From: Heligmosomoides polygyrus polygyrus
Lineage: Eukaryota > Nematoda > Chromadorea > Rhabditida > Heligmosomidae
Length of the DNA: 64,000 bases
Assembly: GCA_947396885.1 (NCBI GenBank)
Contig: OX377204.1
Coordinates: 96,854,728-96,918,727 of the forward strand
Direction of reading: 5' to 3'
The notes beneath the pieces are model-generated. The model was not told where the DNA came from. It saw only the letters and a list, made by a program, of their open reading frames with translations, and ran no database searches. Below, in pieces: positions 53,501 to 63,508 of the stretch. Position 1 is the first letter of the stretch; every line of letters begins with the position of its first letter. A program made the translations under genes and the position numbers.

Positions 53501-54811
53501 GTCCTAATTCCGGTCATACCTAGGCCTTCATTACGCTTCCATAGTAACTGAGACAACAAAACCGAACATGCGGTAGTACAATGTATCAATGTCAAGAATA
53601 AATCTATATATACATTATAAATAAAACAGATGTAAGTTCAGTGGATTGTATAGGCTCCTTTCTACTTAGGCCTTCAATAACTGCCGCCGACGTCGAGCAC
53701 AAAAGCAGAGCAGACGACTCACTAAGCATGACAAAAAAACACAACACAAACAAGGTATAAGATCATAGTAACCACGGCACCACATCTCAGCAAACTCCCA
53801 ACCCATTGATCATATGCTGATGGAGAGGTAGACCTGCAGTCAACTAAGCAATGCTGAAACGCGGAACGACGATAGCCTAGAAAACTCGGGGTTAGCAAAA
53901 ATGCCGGTAGTTTAGTAATCGCGAAAGATCTAACCTCATAATTCTTCTTTTAAAAGCTTTAGCTGTGTTCGCCTGAAATATCTCAACAGGAAGAAGACTC
54001 ATCCATCTAGCACATCGATACAAAAAAGAATGAAAAACAGTTGTGTAATGTCTTCGACTTATTCTAGTGTAATGAACATTTAGGCTATTTATTCTAGGGC
54101 TAGTAGGCCTATAGACCCAGTACTTGCTCGAAAGTAGCCTAACCTCTCCTTAGCACGGTAGCAAAATACCATGTCCGCCATTAATCTCCTGCATTGTAAG
54201 CAGCGTAGGGAAAAAATTCTTAATCGGTTTTTGTAGTTAGGCAAGGCAGTGCAATCATAACATGCGGTTGTTTTGTACCACAGAATTCGAGTAAAAACTT
54301 GTTGGACTTTTTCGAACTTTAGTACATTCTTTTTGAGATAAGGATTCCAGACTTGTGTGCAGTACTCAAGGTGTGGCAGTACGTATATCTTGTAAAGACG
54401 TATCAATACCGCCGCATCGGAGCAGTTAATATTACGCAAGATCATAAATAGTGCACTACAAGTTTATGAGATTTTTCAAGCGCTTTAGCTCTTATACTGT
54501 AAAGTTCTTTTAGCAAAAATTTAAAACCACTCTTTTTCTAGCTGAAGGAAGCATATCTGCAATACCTCCCCATGGGAGCGTTCATGATAGTTCCAATGAT
54601 AGGATCCATGTTCGAAATGGTAATCAAGAATGCTGATGAAGAGCACAGAAAGAAGGTGAGGCCTCTTTTTTTCACATTTTTCATAGATACTATGCAGGAG
54701 CACTTGCAGAGTTTGGTAATCGTTATGGAGAAAGCCGAATGCATGTTAGACGACATATTCTACTACAACGAACGAAACAGAGCAATCAGGAAGAGCAAAA
54801 GTGTTGCCTAA
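38515..54811 (+). CDS. Gene B: CHK kinase-like / DUF1679 protein, 11 exons, 422 aa
   Basis: Paralogue of gene A with the same exon order and phases: 38515-38655, 42862-42942, 44325-44447, 44576-44647, 45109-45231, 45544-45660, 50238-50370, 53049-53149, 53253-53414, 54542-54655, 54710-54811. Key residues are retained: MNLYTAADGLFGTHVTW start, [35 protein letters not shown] (His271, Asp273) and IDYQ (~294-297). It is probably a cytosolic small-molecule kinase of unknown substrate. Intron 9 begins with GC (53415); the rest begin with GT. Exons 6, 7 and 10 differ much more from gene A than exons 1-5, 8 and 9 do, so substrate choice may differ. The exon 11 acceptor (54709) is chosen by alignment to gene A; an in-frame AG lies upstream at 54686. 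Introns 1, 6 and 7 are long and TE-filled. Confidence 0.88.
40361..40445 (-). repeat. tRNA-like sequence (pseudo-tRNA or SINE head)
   Basis: On the minus strand AGCGGCG and CGCCGCT can form a perfect 7-bp acceptor-like stem around a box A (GGCGCAGTGGTAGAG) and box B (GGTTCGGTTCCC). An anticodon stem cannot be drawn cleanly, so I do not call a functional tRNA. It lies inside the long-TIR element. Confidence 0.5.
40582..42097 (-). mobile_element. Tc1-family transposon, structurally complete
   Basis: CAGTGGCGTCCAAAAGTTTG and its reverse CAAACTTTTGGACGCCACTG bound a 1516-bp element with TA on each side. Same family as 6503-9067. Its ends and transposase are much better preserved, suggesting a younger insertion. 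Confidence 0.92.
40791..41812 (-). pseudogene. Tc1 transposase with one frameshift
   Basis: The start MPRGKNIPAEVREAIF leads into paired-type helix-turn-helix domains (VSYRQVGLLFGCGISTVAA; NPSLTAVDIKKSVATHHSLD). The catalytic core is complete: LFSDESKFNLFG (Asp), IFQQDNDPKHVSK (Asp) and SPDLNPIEYLWEHL (Glu), spacing DD34E. The N-terminal part and the rest are in different frames, joined near 41637 where a single base appears to be missing relative to the sister copy at 8530-8778. Apart from that the protein is intact (~340 aa, the normal length). Confidence 0.88.
42358..42520. mobile_element. Hairpin MITE, ~160 bp
   Basis: GGGCCGAATTTATGAATGAC is matched in reverse by GCTGACGAATCCGGCCCC, and CGTGGGTATAGGGGG by CCCCTTATACCCCGCATACCACG. 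It lies in intron 1 of gene B, between the long-TIR element and exon 2. Confidence 0.6.
43366..43472. repeat. Imperfect hairpin, ~105 bp
   Basis: CACTCGGCAG and GGCAGCGGTAGC with GAATAAGCATAGGGG are mirrored by CCCCCTTATGCTTAA and GCCGCCGCTGCCGAGTG. Probably a small MITE in intron 2 of gene B. Confidence 0.55.
43970..44110 (+). repeat. Dispersed repeat, copy 1 (second copy 53427-53545)
   Basis: Both copies share GTGTGATTCCGAT, AATCACTTTCGAG, GGAAGCACCTAGAAGTCCGG, AATTCCGGTCATACCTAGG and ATTACGCTTCCAT in the same order and strand. Both lie in introns of gene B (2 and 9). Confidence 0.7.
44728..45030. repeat. (CATA)n microsatellite, two blocks
   Basis: CATACATA repeats at ~44728-44787 and ~44885-45026 around an 80-bp unique segment, in intron 4 of gene B. 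The resulting Tyr/Val/Cys/Met repeat frame is not a gene. Confidence 0.9.
45775..46667. mobile_element. Mariner fold-back derivative 2
   Basis: TTAGGTTGGCAACTAATTTC and its reverse GAAATTAGTTGCCAACCTAA are flanked by TA. The right arm (about 46330-46667) reads the transposase 3' end on the plus strand (KIEDLDWECQTHPPYSPDLA). The left arm (about 45775-46110) carries an inverted copy of the same end. The spacer holds a minus-strand core piece with WWYQEGINFWELVKN and IIYQQDNARSLFA. It lies in intron 6 of gene B. Confidence 0.8.
46890..47260. other. GC-rich segment with 14-bp repeats
   Basis: About four units like AGCGAGAGCGTCCC at ~47124-47180 create Arg/Ser-rich frames on both strands. No domain is seen and I do not call a gene. 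It lies in intron 6 of gene B. Confidence 0.5.
47395..47534. mobile_element. Hairpin MITE with TTA target, copy 5
   Basis: TTAAGGAGCGTTTAGTGTGC is mirrored by GTACACAAAACGATCCCTTTA, with CGCGACGCAACGC and CGCGTCGCGCAATCG inside. Close relative of 31060-31200. Confidence 0.65.
48360..49480. other. GC-rich intronic region of unknown nature
   Basis: Includes a GACGACGGCGACG-rich block (49045-49230) and several overlapping frames without recognisable domains. Probably repeat-derived (retroelement leader-like composition). It lies in intron 6 of gene B. Confidence 0.35.
50584..51172. mobile_element. TIR element with G-run termini (~589 bp)
   Basis: GAGGCGCAATGTGGCTCGGG and GGTCACCTCCAAACAGATTC at the left are mirrored by GAATCTGCTTGGAGGTGACC and CCGAGCCATATTGCGCC at the right. 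A run of 9-10 G/C sits within each TIR. No transposase. A second hairpin (50933-51018) is nested inside. It lies in intron 7 of gene B. Confidence 0.75.
50933..51018. repeat. Perfect-arm hairpin nested in the G-run element
   Basis: ATTCTAGTTGGAGGGGACG is mirrored by CCTCCCCTCCAACTAGAAT, with GGTACCATGATAA words near the loop. It may be a nested MITE. Confidence 0.7.
51452..51745 (-). mobile_element. tRNA-derived SINE, copy 5, with perfect target-site duplication
   Basis: Minus-strand copy with box A TAGCGCAGTCGG. It is flanked by an exact 11-bp direct repeat ATATCATATCA (51441-51451 and 51746-51756), so its ends are firm. The box B region is interrupted by a G-run at 51660-51671. It lies in intron 7 of gene B. 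Confidence 0.88.
51780..52830. repeat. GC-rich dispersed repeat of unknown class, copy 2
   Basis: Resembles 15805-16625 and 61900-63440 in composition, and near its right end in the CGAGGCATGAATCAG / CGCCTCATCGG words. Frames within it show no domains. It lies in intron 7 of gene B. Confidence 0.4.
53960..54450 (-). pseudogene. CR1/Jockey-type LINE, reverse-transcriptase C-terminal fragment
   Basis: Minus strand reads LIRLYKIYVLPHLEYCTQVW and then LKFEKVQQVFTRILW, typical of the region after the catalytic boxes of CR1/Jockey elements. It continues, with breaks, to a WMSLLPVEIFQANT-like end near 53960. It is 5'-truncated and lies in intron 9 of gene B. Confidence 0.75.
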
Positions 54812-55202
54812 GCTGGTTGAACGCGTAGTAAACATTTGTCTGCCTGGTGTGTCATCTGTCACAATGCAATGCTGTGTTATCTTTGATGATAAGCTTTTGA
54901 ATGACTCACAATCACATTATTCACTCCTTTCCTTCCACATCAAAACTGCTTAAAGCACCCTAGGATGTTTAAAACTCTATTCAAGACTGTGTTCAGAAAT
55001 TCTAGAGTGTCTAGGGTTCCCACTATCAGGATACGTCATGACGATTTTCGAGCCATAAACGCTTAACTTCTCATGAGAAATTCCATTTGTAAATGAACTA
55101 CCAGTCAATATCGGTCAACAACAATCGCAGGCAAACTGTGCCTTAAGTAATTAAGCAAAGTCTTTTCTTTCGGCTCATAGAGGCCATACCGGTAAACATC
55201 TA

Positions 55203-56468
55203 TTAGGTTGATGCATAAGTTCTCGTACATTTGGGCATGAAATATTTATTATCACAACATACGAACAACAATATCAAATCATTTGAAGTAACCACCCTTT
55301 ACATCAATTGTCTTTCGCCAACGTGCTGGTAAGTCATGGATGCCTTTTCTCCAAAACGTGGCCGGTTGTGATTCGAAAAATGTGAGCAGTGCCTTCTTGA
55401 GACATCCTCTCGGTTCCTAACTTGCTGGCTGTCCAAATAGCGTTGAAGGCTTGAAAACGAATGATAATCAGAAGGAGCGAGATCTGGTGAGTAAGGTGGA
55501 AGAACGGTCCATCCGTAGTCCGCCACCTCAGCCGCCGTCGCTCCAGCAATATGCGGTCTAGCGTTGTTGCGTTGAAAATACACCTTCACTTGCTCTCCTC
55601 GCGTGGTTTGAAGGTGGGCCCTCAACTTCCTCAGTTGGTTGACGTAAACCTCTGCCGTCACTGTTATCCCTTCGTCCAGCAGATCCCAACATTCTACGCC
55701 AAGAACGCTCCACCAAATGCATAGCATCACCTTCTTCACGTGAAGGTCGGGTTTCGGAACGTCCTCTGCCTCTCCGGTTGCGTCAACCCGCTGTGCACGC
55801 CGGTAATAATTAGAATAGAGTATCCACTTCTCATCCCCGGTGACAAGGTTGTCCAGCCATCCGTGGGTCCGTCTGAGGGTAAGGAGAGACAGATCGACAT
55901 CGGCTCTGCGATCCAGGTCATGTTGTGTCAAGTCGTGAGGTACCCAGCGACCCAATTTTTGCACCTTGCCAATCGACTTCAATCCTCGAACGACTGTTGA
56001 GTTTCTAACACCAAGAGTGCTTGATAGTTCGCGAGTGGTTTGGTATGGGTCCGCTTCCACTCTACTTCGGAGGCCATCCAAATCCAGTGTCATCGGGCGC
56101 CCTTCTCGTTCATTATCTTCAACGGAGAATTCACCAACTGCAAACTTCGAGAACCACTGGTACACAGTACTTCAAGCAGGAGCACTCTCGTTGTAAACAT
56201 CCTTCAGGCGACGATACGATTCGTTGGCATTGAGGCCAGATTGATGCAGGAATAACATGACGTGCCGAATATGCGTCCCAGTTGGGATGAATTGCTTAGC
56301 CATAATAGCTGACGTTAACAACACAGAAGTAAATGTTAGGAACAGTTTTGTAGCCCTTTCCTTTCCTTATCAATCAATCATTTACGCGTTGTTGTGAGAA
56401 ATTTGGAGGGAAAATGCGCTTTCAATTCAGGAGGGATCAAATGTCCAAGAGCTTATGCACCAACCTAA
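55203..56468 (-). mobile_element. Mariner transposon with full TIRs
   Basis: TTAGGTTGATGCATAAGTTC and the reverse GAGCTTATGCACCAACCTAA are flanked by TA. Length 1266 bp, the usual mariner size. It lies between genes B and C. Confidence 0.9.
55299..56303 (-). pseudogene. Mariner transposase with a stop and a catalytic substitution
   Basis: The frame begins MAKQFIPTGTHIRHVMLF at 56303, meets an in-frame TGA at 56172-56174, and then stays open as STVYQWFSKFAVGEFSVEDN to the end. WVPHDL and GDEKWILY (first Asp) are normal. The second catalytic position reads RNNARPH where mariners have Asp-Asn-Ala, so the Asp is replaced by Asn. SPDLAPSDYH (third Asp) is present. Two lesions make it inactive, though the element is otherwise well kept. 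Confidence 0.85.
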
Positions 56469-56793
56469 TAGCTCCATCGATTTTCTTCCGCACGCCAGAT
56501 TCGGAGTAAGTGCCCGACTACACTCTATGCTAGTACGTTTTCTGCTCTGAAAATCGGATGCGTCACCCTACACACGAGGAAAGGGACAGAATTTTTTTGG
56601 AGTCTGAAGTTTGCGCCACCCGGTGTGCGCAGCAGGTGGTGATAAGAAATGATTCGCAGCAGTAGATAAGCAGCAGAACTGAGTCTAGACTAATCACTTT
56701 AACAGCATCGCCCTCCTGGTGAACTTGCCAGAGCTCTCCTCAAATACTCTTCTAACAGTCAAATTCTTGGTATTTCTAAGACAGAAATTCACT

Positions 56794-59700
56794 ATGAATC
56801 TCTACACTCTGGCTGATGGCCTACTGGGCACTCATGTTACATGGAACGATATTGAGGACGACATGCAGCGCGAATTCGACACCTTCGCATCATTTGGACC
56901 AAATAAAACCGCTAAGGATATCGGAGTCGGAAATGTGAGTATTTAGCAAAATAGGATTCCAGTGCCTGAATTCCCATTTTATGTGCCTTTACACTTTAAT
57001 ATTTATTTATTTGTGTACTTTTAAATGTACCTTAAATGCATCAGCAAAACAGGGTAGAAAAAAACTGACGAGTCTTGCACTAACGCCCTGACTTCAATGA
57101 ACTCACGCTGTCTAAAGAGAGAATAACACATGGTATCACTATGTACTACGATTTAGCATTTAATCGGGAGTGATTTATTTATTCATTCATTTGCACATAG
57201 ATGCGCGCAGAATTTTATAATGAAGGGAGTCCATGGATACTGCATGATTAGTAACACCACATGCAAAAACAAGGATTCAATACCAAAAGGGGCCACTCCA
57301 TAATCACTTGTAAATCACTCCTATTTGAGGATAAACACATACAACATAACACAAACGAGCTTACTTGATGCCCTTCCCAGGAAATAGCAGGTGCTGTTGC
57401 TGGAATATTGAAACACGATTAGTCATAAAAGCATGAAGAGCCTGCGCCCGTAATCCCCGATTGAATTCCCGCGTTACCGAACGTGTGCGGCGCATCGACT
57501 CATTTACCGTGGGGCGACACGTAGAGGCGACCCGAAGACGCCTGGGACGTACCTGCTTATTAGGAGCAGCGCCGCTGCAGCCTCTTCACAGTTTCATGAC
57601 GACATTTTTTAAAATGTTTCAGCACCTGGATGGGATATTTCGAAGGAAGGGGATCATGTAAGGTAAGGTCGCTCATGTGTTATTTATTTATTTATTTTTA
57701 TTACATCGCGAATGGCAGACGCAAGATAGAAGTAGGACAGTACGAAAAAATAAACAACAAACTTCAGCAAAATGCATAATCAAAGAAGAATTGGTTGTGG
57801 TCGATCTCCATGACTAGAGTCCGTCAAACTTAAGCAACATTTTTGATGCATACCGCTTGAACTGGGGTCCGGAGTAAGCATTTGACAGGTTTTTCGTGAT
57901 TCTTATGTAAGCGCCACCTGCTCTATGCGTAATGAAGCGAGCACGAACTGTAAATCTCGGACAAGGCAAGGTTATTTTCATTATACCACCTCTAGTTCGG
58001 GAAGGCATTAAACTATATAATTTCATAACCACAGCTACACTAGGTTGATGCAGAATATTATGAACGAGACAAACATCAAATACCCTTCCGTCGTGATACG
58101 AAGGATGGAAGATCCAAATGTCTATTTCTTAACACTGCGTTGGGGATATTGGAGTATGAGAAGTCTCCCATGCGGATAAATAATTTCCTAGTAAAATTGT
58201 TTTGGATCTTCTCAATCCTGGAGATATCTTTAATCCTACTAGGGTTGAATACTGTAGTGCTCGTTTCAACCAATAAGCGTGTATAAGTCATGTAAGCCCT
58301 TACTGAAAGACCTCTGTTCTTTGTAGAGGGGCTTTAAATATGTGGAATGTTCGCAGAAGCGCTATCCTACAACGGTTTTTGACATGTTCAGAAAAGTCTA
58401 CTTTGCTACTGTATGTGAAACCAAGATCTCTAATGAGATCCACCGATCTGACGTGGAGACCGTCCACTTCATATGTATGCTGTGCAGTTGACGGAGTGCT
58501 GCTAATACGCATGAAGCTCGTTTTGTGCGGAGCCAAGGGGAGTTGCCATTGTTTAGATCAGGAAACCAATAAGTTGCTTCCTCTTTGAAGACATAATTCA
58601 TCATCAACACTATCAATGACCCTATATATTTTTACATCATACATACATATATTTTTACATCTGCATACTTGGCACAATCACAAACATTACGCAAAATTTC
58701 TGGTATTTCCGAAGTAAAAATGTTAAACAATATAGGCGATAATACCCCTCCTTGAGGTACATCACTTGTTATATGTTTAACTTCGGAGAAAACATATCCA
58801 ATTTTAATTTGAAACGTTCTCTCATTTAGAAAATCAGCGATCCACTTCGTTAGCCTTATTGGATGTATCCTAAGTTTTTCCAATTTGAACAGCAACTTTT
58901 TATGAGATACCCTATCAAACGCCTTAGCAAAGTCAAAATAAATAACATCACAGCAGCGCTTGTTATCAAGCGCTTCAGTCCAGTCATTCATGCATTTGAT
59001 TGGGTTCGTCTCTACTCCTCCTGATACAAAACCATGCTGTTGTGAAGGAATGATCCTTAGGACACAAAGATGGTGCACTAAATGCTGCTTAACAACCTTC
59101 TCAAAAAGCCTGCAGAAAAATGACGTTATGCTCACAGGTCTATAATTCTCTGGACTGTCAGAAGGTTCTTTCTTTAATATGGGGGTGACAAACGAGTGTT
59201 TCCATCTCAAGGGTACTTCTGCATACATTAATGATTGGTTAAAAATGTACGCTAAAGAGCCGCTAATAACATGTTATGTTGTATATTGTATGAATTTTTG
59301 GGTAACTAGGATTTACAAGTGATTATGGAGCGCCCCCCCCCTTGGGATTGAACAAAATCAAGAAAGCTTAAAAGCGTTGTGTATTATTTGCAGGTAAGGG
59401 AAAATTTTGCTGCAAAAACAAGGAGAAATAAAAAAAATTAACACAAGGCAGACAAAAAATTAGAAGCTGAGGGATTGATTAGTGGAGCTGTGAATGGATA
59501 ATAGCAGTGGCTTAGGCAAAGCCCTGCACGTCGCAATCGAAGACGGCTCCGGATACCAACATAGTAGATTCGTCAGCTCCATCACTCTATCAACAAATTT
59601 TGAAAACTAAGCATCAATGGGGAAGTTGTAGTTCAATTTGCTATGCAGCAGTCTTCTTTGCTTTAAAAAGATCAAAAAACTATTTTCAGGGCTTCATGTC

Positions 59701-61359
59701 AAAGATTGTTCTCATCGAACCGGACTGGCAGCAAAAGGACAAGCAACTTCCTGATAAGTTCATCGTGAAGGTTCGTTTTCAGAGTTCGTTTCTAACATTT
59801 GCTGAAAGAGTTTTGGATTGCTAAAGTGTTTCGTAAATGTTGGCTAACTGGTAACGATAGGACAAGACAAATCTTGTTATTTTTGGTAATTAAAAACGCT
59901 TCCACGCCACGCGGGTCTTGTGAATCCGACGTCTCGAGCAACAATTGTTTACTAGGGCACACCAGAACCTCAAACTTGGGTAATTAAACCAAAACGAACA
60001 ATTAAAATGTTACCAGAAATACTACACGTTTTGGAGAAACACATTTTATGGATCGTAAAAGGTGAACTGATATTCATCAAGAACTAAGGGCACAATCAAG
60101 CAACCGTACACAAGGCACTAGGTAAACCAGCAAAAATTAAAGGGGTGAAGGCATTAGGTCATGGAGCGTTTGCTGAGGTTTATGCGCCATCGCACCCGCG
60201 GTTGTCACACCCAAGGTTTTAGGAATGAAGTCGCAAAATCCGTCTTATATCGCCGAAGGGGGGGGGGGTTCCCTTAGGATGAACGGATCGCCTACGGCCG
60301 ATGGAGGACGGCAGAAATCGGGGCACGAATCGGCAGATTGCGGAAGGTGATGCGAGACGGAAAGTGAATGTTCCCGCGCTCTGAGCTGCCCTTTTACGTG
60401 CTTGGGAAACGTTCTAGAACTAGGCCCCAATATTTGATGAGTAGTTCAAATCCCGGTTGCGTGCGATCAGCGGGTCAACGGAACGGCGCTCGCAGCCCTC
60501 AACAGTCGCTCCCTGAGTGGAATCGCATAGGTATTTCTTCTGAACAACTACAGAAATCGCTTTCCGCGATAGTAATGATAGAAGAAGACGAATTTGGCTA
60601 ATACCTTGTCTTCAGATTCTTACTCAGCTTGCTATGCAGAAGATGGTGGACGATATGTCAAAACAGCAGAATATACGCTTTGATGAGACCTTCAATGATC
60701 CGACATTCAATTCGCGATTGGAAGCAGTGCAGAAACGTGTGGGTCCTTTTAAACCCTAACTTTATGTCTGAATAACATTTACAAAGAAGAGCTGCACAAT
60801 GTGTGAGGACAATATGAAGGGTAGAGATAAGGATAGGGATTTCATAAACCACATTTCAGCTTTGCTCAATATTTTTGACTGCGCGTATATATGGCAACAG
60901 CTTCAAACACAAACATTTTAGTGTCATAATGCGGAAATAACCGTCTACAATCACCTCGTTAAGATTCCCGAAGGAAAGCTCAATATTCCAAAGGCAAGTT
61001 GCATAAAGTTTTTTTACATTTTTGATATTACGTTGTTCAATAGGTTTATTTATTCATTCATAATTTTTTTTACATTTTTGATTTCACATGTTCAAACTCT
61101 CTATCTCTCTGTAGTAGGTTTATTTTCTCATTTGTAACTTTTTTCTTCTGCTACATATTTTATGGTTCATATCACTTTTGGCTCAATAAATGTTCTATGT
61201 TCTATGGGGGGATTATCTTGAATTCTCTTCTTACAGTTGTACTTCATGAAAAAGTTTACTGAATGGAATCCAGTCAAGGGATATATAATCATGGAGTATT
61301 ACGAGGACATTAAGTCAGTGCACGTCTTTGAAAACATATCGCCAGAGGAGATTAAACAG
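56794..61359 (+). CDS. Gene C: CHK kinase-like / DUF1679 protein, exons 1-5 (partial)
   Basis: Third paralogue in the same orientation. Exons: 56794-56934, 59690-59770, 60616-60738, 60922-60993, 61237-61359, the same lengths and phases as gene B. Encoded blocks include [37 protein letters not shown], a RFDETFNDPTFNSRL segment, KIPEGKLNIPK and GYIIMEYYEDIKSVHVFENI. It is closer to gene B than to gene A (exon 2 differs from B at a few residues only). Intron 4 starts with GC (60994). The exon 5 donor (GTCAGA, 61360) is intact. No exon 6-11 match is visible in 61360-64000, so the catalytic HGD exon is beyond the window or lost; gene B's corresponding exon 6 to 7 gap is 4.6 kb. A candidate acceptor (TTTCTAAG to 56780, or CTAACAG to 56758) precedes the ATG. 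Confidence 0.85.
57690..59260 (-). pseudogene. CR1/Jockey-type LINE, 5'-truncated and broken
   Basis: Minus-strand reverse transcriptase runs SFVTPILKKEPSD, NYRPVSITSFFCRLFEKVV, CDVIYFDFAKAFDRVSHKKL and SDVPQGGVLSPILFNIF, then AKYADVKIYV where the second Asp of the YADD-type box is replaced (58632-59228). Later pieces follow in other frames (VRSVDLIRDLGFTYSSKVDF; ISRIEKIQNNFTRKLF) down to ~57814. It ends near an (ATTT)n tail at ~57680. It lies in intron 1 of gene C. Confidence 0.8.
59771..60615 (+). other. Intron 2 of gene C
   Basis: Contains a short GC-rich patch with a run of ten G (60258-60267). No mobile element recognised. Confidence 0.45.
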
Positions 61360-61439
61360 GTCAGAGATCTCAGGTGTTCAAGCACTCAAATTGTTATAGC
61401 CTATTTTCTCTCAGCTAAAAGATTGAAATAAAGAATTAA

Positions 61440-61890
61440 AGCTTGAACAATTTATTTATCTTTTCTTTGGCTCTACCAGATTCACTTTGAAATTTCGAAG
61501 GTCGTTGTCCGTGCGAAGAGAGAGAATGCACTCAAACACTTTCCTTTTTTCTCTATTTAGCCCTAGAAGGAAGGAGTCCCCTTCAAGTTCTTCCTAGCGC
61601 TACCAAACTGCAGTCTATATGATGAAAGCAGAAATACTAGAAATGTTCCAAAACAGCTGATGGGATGAAGTACGTGTTCAAACCGCAAACTTTTTTTATA
61701 ATTTATATTCTTTGAGAACCTCCTTCCTCACTGTGGAGTCCCGGAGAGGTTTACTGTTCTTTCTTAGGTGCTCGGCTGAAGGTATAGGGGCAACAAGCAA
61801 ATTTGTTCCATATCCTTGATTTTTTCACATTAACATTATTCTGTTTTTTAACTTATTGCTTACGTTTAAAACAATCGGAAATCATGTAAC
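61440..61890. other. AT-rich sequence after gene C exon 5
   Basis: No exon-like match to exons 6-11 of genes A or B, and no repeat recognised. Confidence 0.4.
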
Positions 61891-61899
61891 GACATGGAA

Positions 61900-63440
61900 C
61901 TCATGGGCACTCGCCCTCCTCCGTCCTCAGGCTCGCCTTTCCAGCCTCTCTTCCTAACAGCCGTAGCGGCAGTACCAATACGGAGCCCATAGGGGCAAAT
62001 ACATACAATTCAACAAAAATCCACGACTCGATACACAAACATGAAGGCAAACAAGACCAAACGCATTGACTGGGAATCACCTCTCTCCTCCTTGTCCGTG
62101 GCATAACGAGTAGCGAATCAGGCTCACCTCTACCAGAAGAGATGCATGTTGCGAATCGGTGGCCCCACTCGCCAGGGTACCTGTCCCTGGTGAGTGGAGT
62201 CCCCCATTCACCCCGTGTTGCTACGAGGTAACCAGGAACCCAGGACCCAGGCGGACCCTATGGTGTGAATAGGCCACGCCCCCTCCTTGGCAGACGAGGG
62301 ACTCACGTGGTGACTTCTAACCCTCGCGCTGGGCAGCGCCTGGATAGACGCACGCCCGCACCACGCACCAGCCGCGGGTGCCTAAAGCGTGCTGTAATGG
62401 ACCCGGACTGTAATGAGCACACACAACCCCCGAATACTACCCGAAGACCATATGGTACCCAACTACAACACTAGCCCCTAACTAACCCACTAGCAGCAAC
62501 GACAACAAATATACATAGCAATACCAATATCGAAAAACACTGTTAGGAGACTCACCACCTTCCTCGGCGTAGGCAGCAGTAGACATATATAATCACGGTT
62601 CATTCCATATATCAACACCACACAGCCACAGCAGTATAATACTAGAGGTGGACGCTAGATAGTATGGAATACAGGAATGCTGGGACCGCTCCGGCTAGAT
62701 GGACTGTATTGGCTATCCGAGGTTAGGCGAGCCCCATCCAGGCTCGCCGTCCTCCCTGTATTGCAGCCGGCTGTAGTGCGATGTGAGGAGCGGCAAGGCT
62801 CCGCTTGGACGATCCCCGGGATGGTGACGAAAGCGGGCTCACAGTGGCGGCGCCCCAGAGCCGCGCCCGCGCAGCCGCTCGACGTGTCGACAGAAGTATA
62901 GAATGAGCCGGGCGAGGGGCGGCGCACCGCGGTCCCCGCCGACCAATAGCGTGCGCGGGCAGGCTGAGCCTCGGGAGCGCCTGATCGGGGTCCCGAGCGG
63001 ATACGGCAGCCCGCGGGAGTTTGAAAATAAGGAAGCGAACCATCGCATTCGCGACAATGCATGAGGAGGCGCTTCGGGGTCGACTGGGACTTGGTTTCCA
63101 AGGCTGCGAGGTGAGTATGGTGCCTACTAGACACCGAAACCCTCTCCCGGTGCTGCTTCCAAATTGCGCACGTATTGAACTGCAAGATTGAAATCTCACG
63201 ACGGCCATCCGGAATGAATGGACGAGGGCACGAGGTAGGCACAGCTCGTAGCGGGGGCGCAGAAAGATTAATACGGCGCGCGCGAGTCGAGAAAGGGGAC
63301 GCGCGATGATCGATGTTCCCACGTCAGCGATCTTCTCATGCTTCGAGGCATCGATGGCTCCTCATCGGCAAGCCGCCGTGAGAAACACCGCACTTAGGCG
63401 AATTACAGGAGAGAGGAGCGAACGCGACGGTCGCGATATC
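61900..63440. repeat. GC-rich dispersed repeat of unknown class, copy 3
   Basis: The block ACGCGCGATGATCGATG to CTCCTCATCGGCAAGCCGCC (about 63300-63375) matches 16480-16560. Long overlapping frames occur on both strands without domains. GAGGTGAGTATGG at ~63108 (plus) and GGTGGTGAGTCTCC near 62555 (minus) resemble splice donors. Confidence 0.4.
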
Positions 63441-63444
63441 TTGG

Positions 63445-63508
63445 TTAAAGGGCCTCGCACACTTCTGCTTCGTTCGCCGCTCGCCGCAGAAGTGTGTTGG
63501 GGCCTTAA
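63445..63508. mobile_element. Short hairpin MITE at a TTAA site
   Basis: TTAAAGGGCCTCGCACACTT is mirrored by GTGTGTTGGGGCCTTAA, with TCTGC..GCAGA inside. Same core as 30101-30267. Confidence 0.7.

Noticed and set aside
54686..54709. Upstream acceptor for exon 11 of gene B (TCATAG at 54686)
   Set aside because: In frame, but the acceptor at 54709 restores the exact alignment to exon 11 of gene A; kept as an alternative.
9975..61359. Genes A, B and C as a nematode operon
   Set aside because: Intergenic gaps (12 kb and 2 kb) are much larger than the ~100-400 bp usual in nematode operons, and each gene has its own acceptor-like site upstream.
62655..63322. 195-199 aa overlapping frames on the minus strand as genes
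   Set aside because: GC-rich repeat with open frames in several phases, no recognisable motif, and related sequence elsewhere in the window without conserved frames.
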